From: an uncultured Odoribacter sp.
Lineage (GTDB): Bacteria > Bacteroidota > Bacteroidia > Bacteroidales > Marinifilaceae
Direction of reading: 5' to 3'
NCBI GenBank assembly: GCA_900541415.1
Contig: UQJP01000024.1
Span: forward strand, 1 to 64,000
Length of the DNA stretch: 64,000 nt
The position numbers and the translations under genes were made by a program. This document shows, one piece after another, positions 61,865-64,000 of this stretch. A model generated the notes under the pieces. That model worked only from the letters and a program-made list of their open reading frames with translations, was not told where the DNA came from and ran no database searches. Each line of letters begins with the position of its first letter. The first letter of the stretch is position 1.

Positions 61865-62434
61865 TTAGTTCAGGGGTTGGGTTGTATTTTCTTTTTCCAC
61901 GATCAGGCGTATCAATGCGAATACGGAATAGTTGATCATGTCGTAGTAGTTAGCGTCTATGCCTTCCGAGATCAGGGTGTTGCCTTCGTTGTCCTCGATC
62001 TGTTTCGTGCGTTTGATCTTCATGAGGATTAAGTCGGTGTAGGAGCTGATCCGCATGCTGCGCCAGGCTTCGTCGTAATCGTGGTTTTTGTCGAGCATCA
62101 GTGATTTGGCGCGCTGGAAATAAGTGTCGTAAAGCCCGGCTATTTCTTCCTGGTCCGATTCTTCGGTTTCTCCCGCCGTTCCTCGTTCCAATTGAATCAG
62201 TCCCATGATGGAATAGTTGATGATTCCGATAAATTCCGGGATGATGCCTTCGTTCACTTTGGTTACTCCCTTCTTTTCAATACACCGGATGCGGTTGGCT
62301 TTGATAAATATCTGGTCGGTGATAGAGGTGGGGCGCAGGATGCGCCAGGCTGTGCCGTAATCGTGCATTTTCTTGACAAAGATGTCGCGGCAGGTATCTA
62401 TCACGCTATCATATTCTTGTGCTGTGTTCGGCAT
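61865..62434 (-). CDS. DUF1599 protein
   Basis: 189 residues from the ATG at 62434; the longer open frame begins at a TTG. It contains two DUF1599 repeats (VKKMHDYGTAWRILRPTSIT with QIFIKANRIRCIEKKG, and LDKNHDYDEAWRSMRISSYT with LILMKIKRTKQIEDNEGN). The repeated HDYxxAWR motif is reminiscent of all-alpha nucleotide pyrophosphatases, but no activity is established. The protein is cytoplasmic. It is divergent from folP, a neighbourhood seen in other Bacteroidales. Confidence 0.88.
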   Translation of the reverse strand: MPNTAQEYDSVIDTCRDIFVKKMHDYGTAWRILRPTSITDQIFIKANRIRCIEKKGVTKVNEGIIPEFIGIINYSIMGLIQLERGTAGETEESDQEEIAGLYDTYFQRAKSLMLDKNHDYDEAWRSMRISSYTDLILMKIKRTKQIEDNEGNTLISEGIDANYYDMINYSVFALIRLIVEKENTTQPLN

Positions 62435-62473
62435 AATTTGCGGGTTACATGACAAAATGTAAAAAAATCATTA

Positions 62474-62481
62474 TTATCTTT
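62474..62481 (+). promoter_or_regulatory. -7 box of folP
   Basis: TATCTTTG is an exact TAnnTTTG match, giving a ~40-base leader to the folP start. No clear -33 box. Confidence 0.55.
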
Positions 62482-62528
62482 GAAAGTGTAAAAGTAAGAA
62501 ATAGAATTGAAAATTGAAAATTTAGCTT

Positions 62529-63422
62529 ATGATAAAGATGCTGAAGATTGGCGGGGAAGTGCTCGATTTTTCAACCCCGGTGGTGATGGGGATTTTGAAT
62601 GTTACCCCCGATTCTTTTTATGACGGGGGAAGTTATCAGAGTGAAGCAGAGGTGATCGGGCGTATTCACCGGATTGTAGAGGAAGGGGGAGGGATTATCG
62701 ATGTGGGAGCCTATTCTTCGCGTCCGGGGGCTGCCGTGGTCAGCGAAAAGGAAGAGATCGGACGGTTGATGCCTGCTGTGGAACTGATCCGCAAGTATTA
62801 TCCGCATATCCCGGTTTCAATCGATACTTTCCGGGCTAAAGTGGCGAAAGAGGTCAATTCCTGTATGGGGCCTGTGATTGTGAACGATATTTCAGGCGGA
62901 ACGATGGACGAGGCGATGTTCGGCTATGTGGCGGAGGCCGATATTCCGTATGTGATGATGCATATTCAGGGAACGCCTGAAACGATGCAGAAAAATCCGG
63001 TGTATACCGATGTGGTGAAAGAGGTGGGACAATTTTTTCAGGAACGGATTGCCCGGCTGGAAGCTGCCGGATTCCGGCAGATTATTCTCGACCCGGGTTT
63101 CGGTTTCGGCAAGACTTTGCAGCATAATTACGAGCTGCTGAACGGCATGGAGGTTTATAAGCAACTGGAATACCCGCTATTGGTGGGTATTTCCCGCAAA
63201 TCGATGATATATAAATTGTTGGGAGGTACGCCTGCTGATGCGCTGAACGGGACGACGGTATTGAATACCCTTTCCCTGTTGAAAGGTGCGGATATTTTAC
63301 GGGTGCACGATGTGAAAGAGGCTGTGGAAGCAGTGAAGGTTGTGGAGGCGATGCGGAATAGCGGCAAAAAGCAGGGAAGCCCGGGGGCTGTGACGGCGGA
63401 ACAGGTGGAGGGAAGTGAATAA
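62529..63422 (+). CDS. folP: Dihydropteroate synthase
   Basis: 297 residues. It joins p-aminobenzoate to the pterin pyrophosphate in folate synthesis and is the target of sulfonamides. Motifs: VVMGILNVTPDSFYDGGSY (loop 1), VGAYSSRPGAAVV (loop 2, with Tyr in place of the more usual GGxSxRPG pattern), VSIDTFRAKVAKEVN, VNDISGGTMD, DPGFGFGKTLQHN, GISRKSMI and RVHDVKEA with the pterin Arg. It is slightly long because of a charged C-terminal tail. It is divergent from DUF1599. Confidence 0.96.
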   Translation: MIKMLKIGGEVLDFSTPVVMGILNVTPDSFYDGGSYQSEAEVIGRIHRIVEEGGGIIDVGAYSSRPGAAVVSEKEEIGRLMPAVELIRKYYPHIPVSIDTFRAKVAKEVNSCMGPVIVNDISGGTMDEAMFGYVAEADIPYVMMHIQGTPETMQKNPVYTDVVKEVGQFFQERIARLEAAGFRQIILDPGFGFGKTLQHNYELLNGMEVYKQLEYPLLVGISRKSMIYKLLGGTPADALNGTTVLNTLSLLKGADILRVHDVKEAVEAVKVVEAMRNSGKKQGSPGAVTAEQVEGSE

Positions 63423-63701
63423 AACCGGTTGTACGTGTGAGGCTGAATAAGAGGTAAGGCGGGAAAAGTGGAAGAAGGAAAGGGAGAGCGGGGAATGGGA
63501 AAATGTGACGGAAAGGAAAAACGGCACGGATTGTTGTGCTGGGGGGGGAATGGAGGTCGAGAGCCGAAAAAAGGCGATAATCAGGGAGGTTAGTTGGAGT
63601 ATTTAGGTTAGCCGGGGAGAGGCGGAATGCCCGGTGTGAAAACGAAATGAATGGAAGGCCGGAGAAGTCGGCATGAAACGAAAGATATAAAAAGAAAAGA
63701 A
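63423..63701 (+). other. Purine-rich spacer after folP
   Basis: 279 bases, strongly G/A-rich on the plus strand, with no ORF on that strand, no terminator and no clear promoter. It resembles the batB-batC spacer in composition. Confidence 0.5.
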
Positions 63702-64000
63702 ATGATTAAAATCGGAATGTTGTGGTTATTGCTGCTGTTGGCGGTGATGCCTGGGTTTGCACAATGGAAATGGTTTAATCCGTTACAGGCGGAGAAAAAT
63801 GTGGTGCAGGGACAAGGCTGGGACGAGGCTTTGCGGGGTACGTTCGTCCGTTTGCCCCAACAGGCGAAAGCGGAAGTTCGTGCTGCGGTGTGGGGGCTTT
63901 CCCAAAACAGTGCGGGACTGGCGGTGTGTTTTTATTCGAATGCCCCGCAAATCCGGGTGCGCTATCAGGTCACGGGCGGACGCGCCATGCCGCATATGCC
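63702..64000 (+). CDS. SGNH/GDSL hydrolase, N-terminal part (cut by window end)
   Basis: 99 codons are visible and the frame runs off the right edge. A signal peptide (MLWLLLLLAVMPGFAQ within the first ~22 residues) is followed by WKWFNPLQAEKNVVQGQGWD, FVRLPQQAKAEVRAAVWGLS and QNSAGLAVCFYSNAPQIRVR. This is the N-terminal beta-sandwich domain that precedes the SGNH esterase domain in a Bacteroidota family of secreted hydrolases (probably carbohydrate or lipid esterases). The catalytic domain lies outside the window. Confidence 0.82.
   Translation, partial: MIKIGMLWLLLLLAVMPGFAQWKWFNPLQAEKNVVQGQGWDEALRGTFVRLPQQAKAEVRAAVWGLSQNSAGLAVCFYSNAPQIRVRYQVTGGRAMPHM

Noticed and set aside
1..64000. tRNA, rRNA, CRISPR, insertion sequence, prophage or integron
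   Set aside because: No cloverleaf, direct-repeat array, transposase, integrase or phage gene was recognised on either strand.

Overview
The window looks like a chromosomal segment of a Bacteroidota member, most likely order Bacteroidales. The evidence is the gene content (Bat aerotolerance operon, NVEALA peptides, DUF1573 and 6-bladed propeller lipoproteins, DUF1599, a PorT-like protein) and repeated promoters of the Bacteroidota type (TTTG, about 19-20 bases, TAnnTTTG). A PorT-like protein argues for a lineage that keeps type IX secretion, but genus and species cannot be fixed by eye. I saw no rRNA, tRNA, CRISPR array, insertion sequence or prophage.

0-14 kb: the end of a secreted OB-fold protein, an aldo/keto reductase divergent from an AraC regulator, 3-methyladenine glycosylase Tag, a GNAT/DUF2867 pair, then a heavy-metal RND efflux operon (outer-membrane factor, adaptor, CzcA-type pump) followed by its own two-component system, and a convergent acyltransferase. 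14.5-26 kb: a small membrane protein, then the full moxR-DUF58-BatD-like-batA-batB-batC-batD-batE operon, which ends at an intrinsic terminator just before dnaX. The dnaX frame is interrupted at an 11-A run and continues in the -1 frame, which suggests programmed slippage producing short and long clamp-loader subunits.

26.6-47.2 kb is almost entirely minus strand. From upstream to downstream it holds an NVEALA peptide and TolB-like lipoprotein, two DUF1573 proteins, a 6-bladed propeller, a second NVEALA peptide and TolB-like lipoprotein, an O-antigen-ligase-like/TPR membrane protein, a redoxin-like lipoprotein with a C-x-x-C motif, a type I signal peptidase, a transglutaminase-discoidin lipoprotein, and an RND adaptor with two different RND pumps. 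A histidine kinase/response regulator pair diverges from the NVEALA end. I read the 37-49 kb part as a candidate envelope peptide maturation, export and sensing system. It also contains two related plus-strand elements with covarying terminator hairpins, and a possible cryptic plus-strand transcription unit.

49.8-64 kb is mostly housekeeping: an SDR oxidoreductase behind a possible attenuator, PorT-like protein, FAD dehydrogenase, HU with a strong promoter, a structured RNA of 6S-like size, TatC/TatA, NUDIX hydrolase, TrmH-family methylase, an M49 peptidase, TpiA, a DoxX-type membrane protein, DUF1599, FolP, and the start of an SGNH hydrolase cut by the window end.
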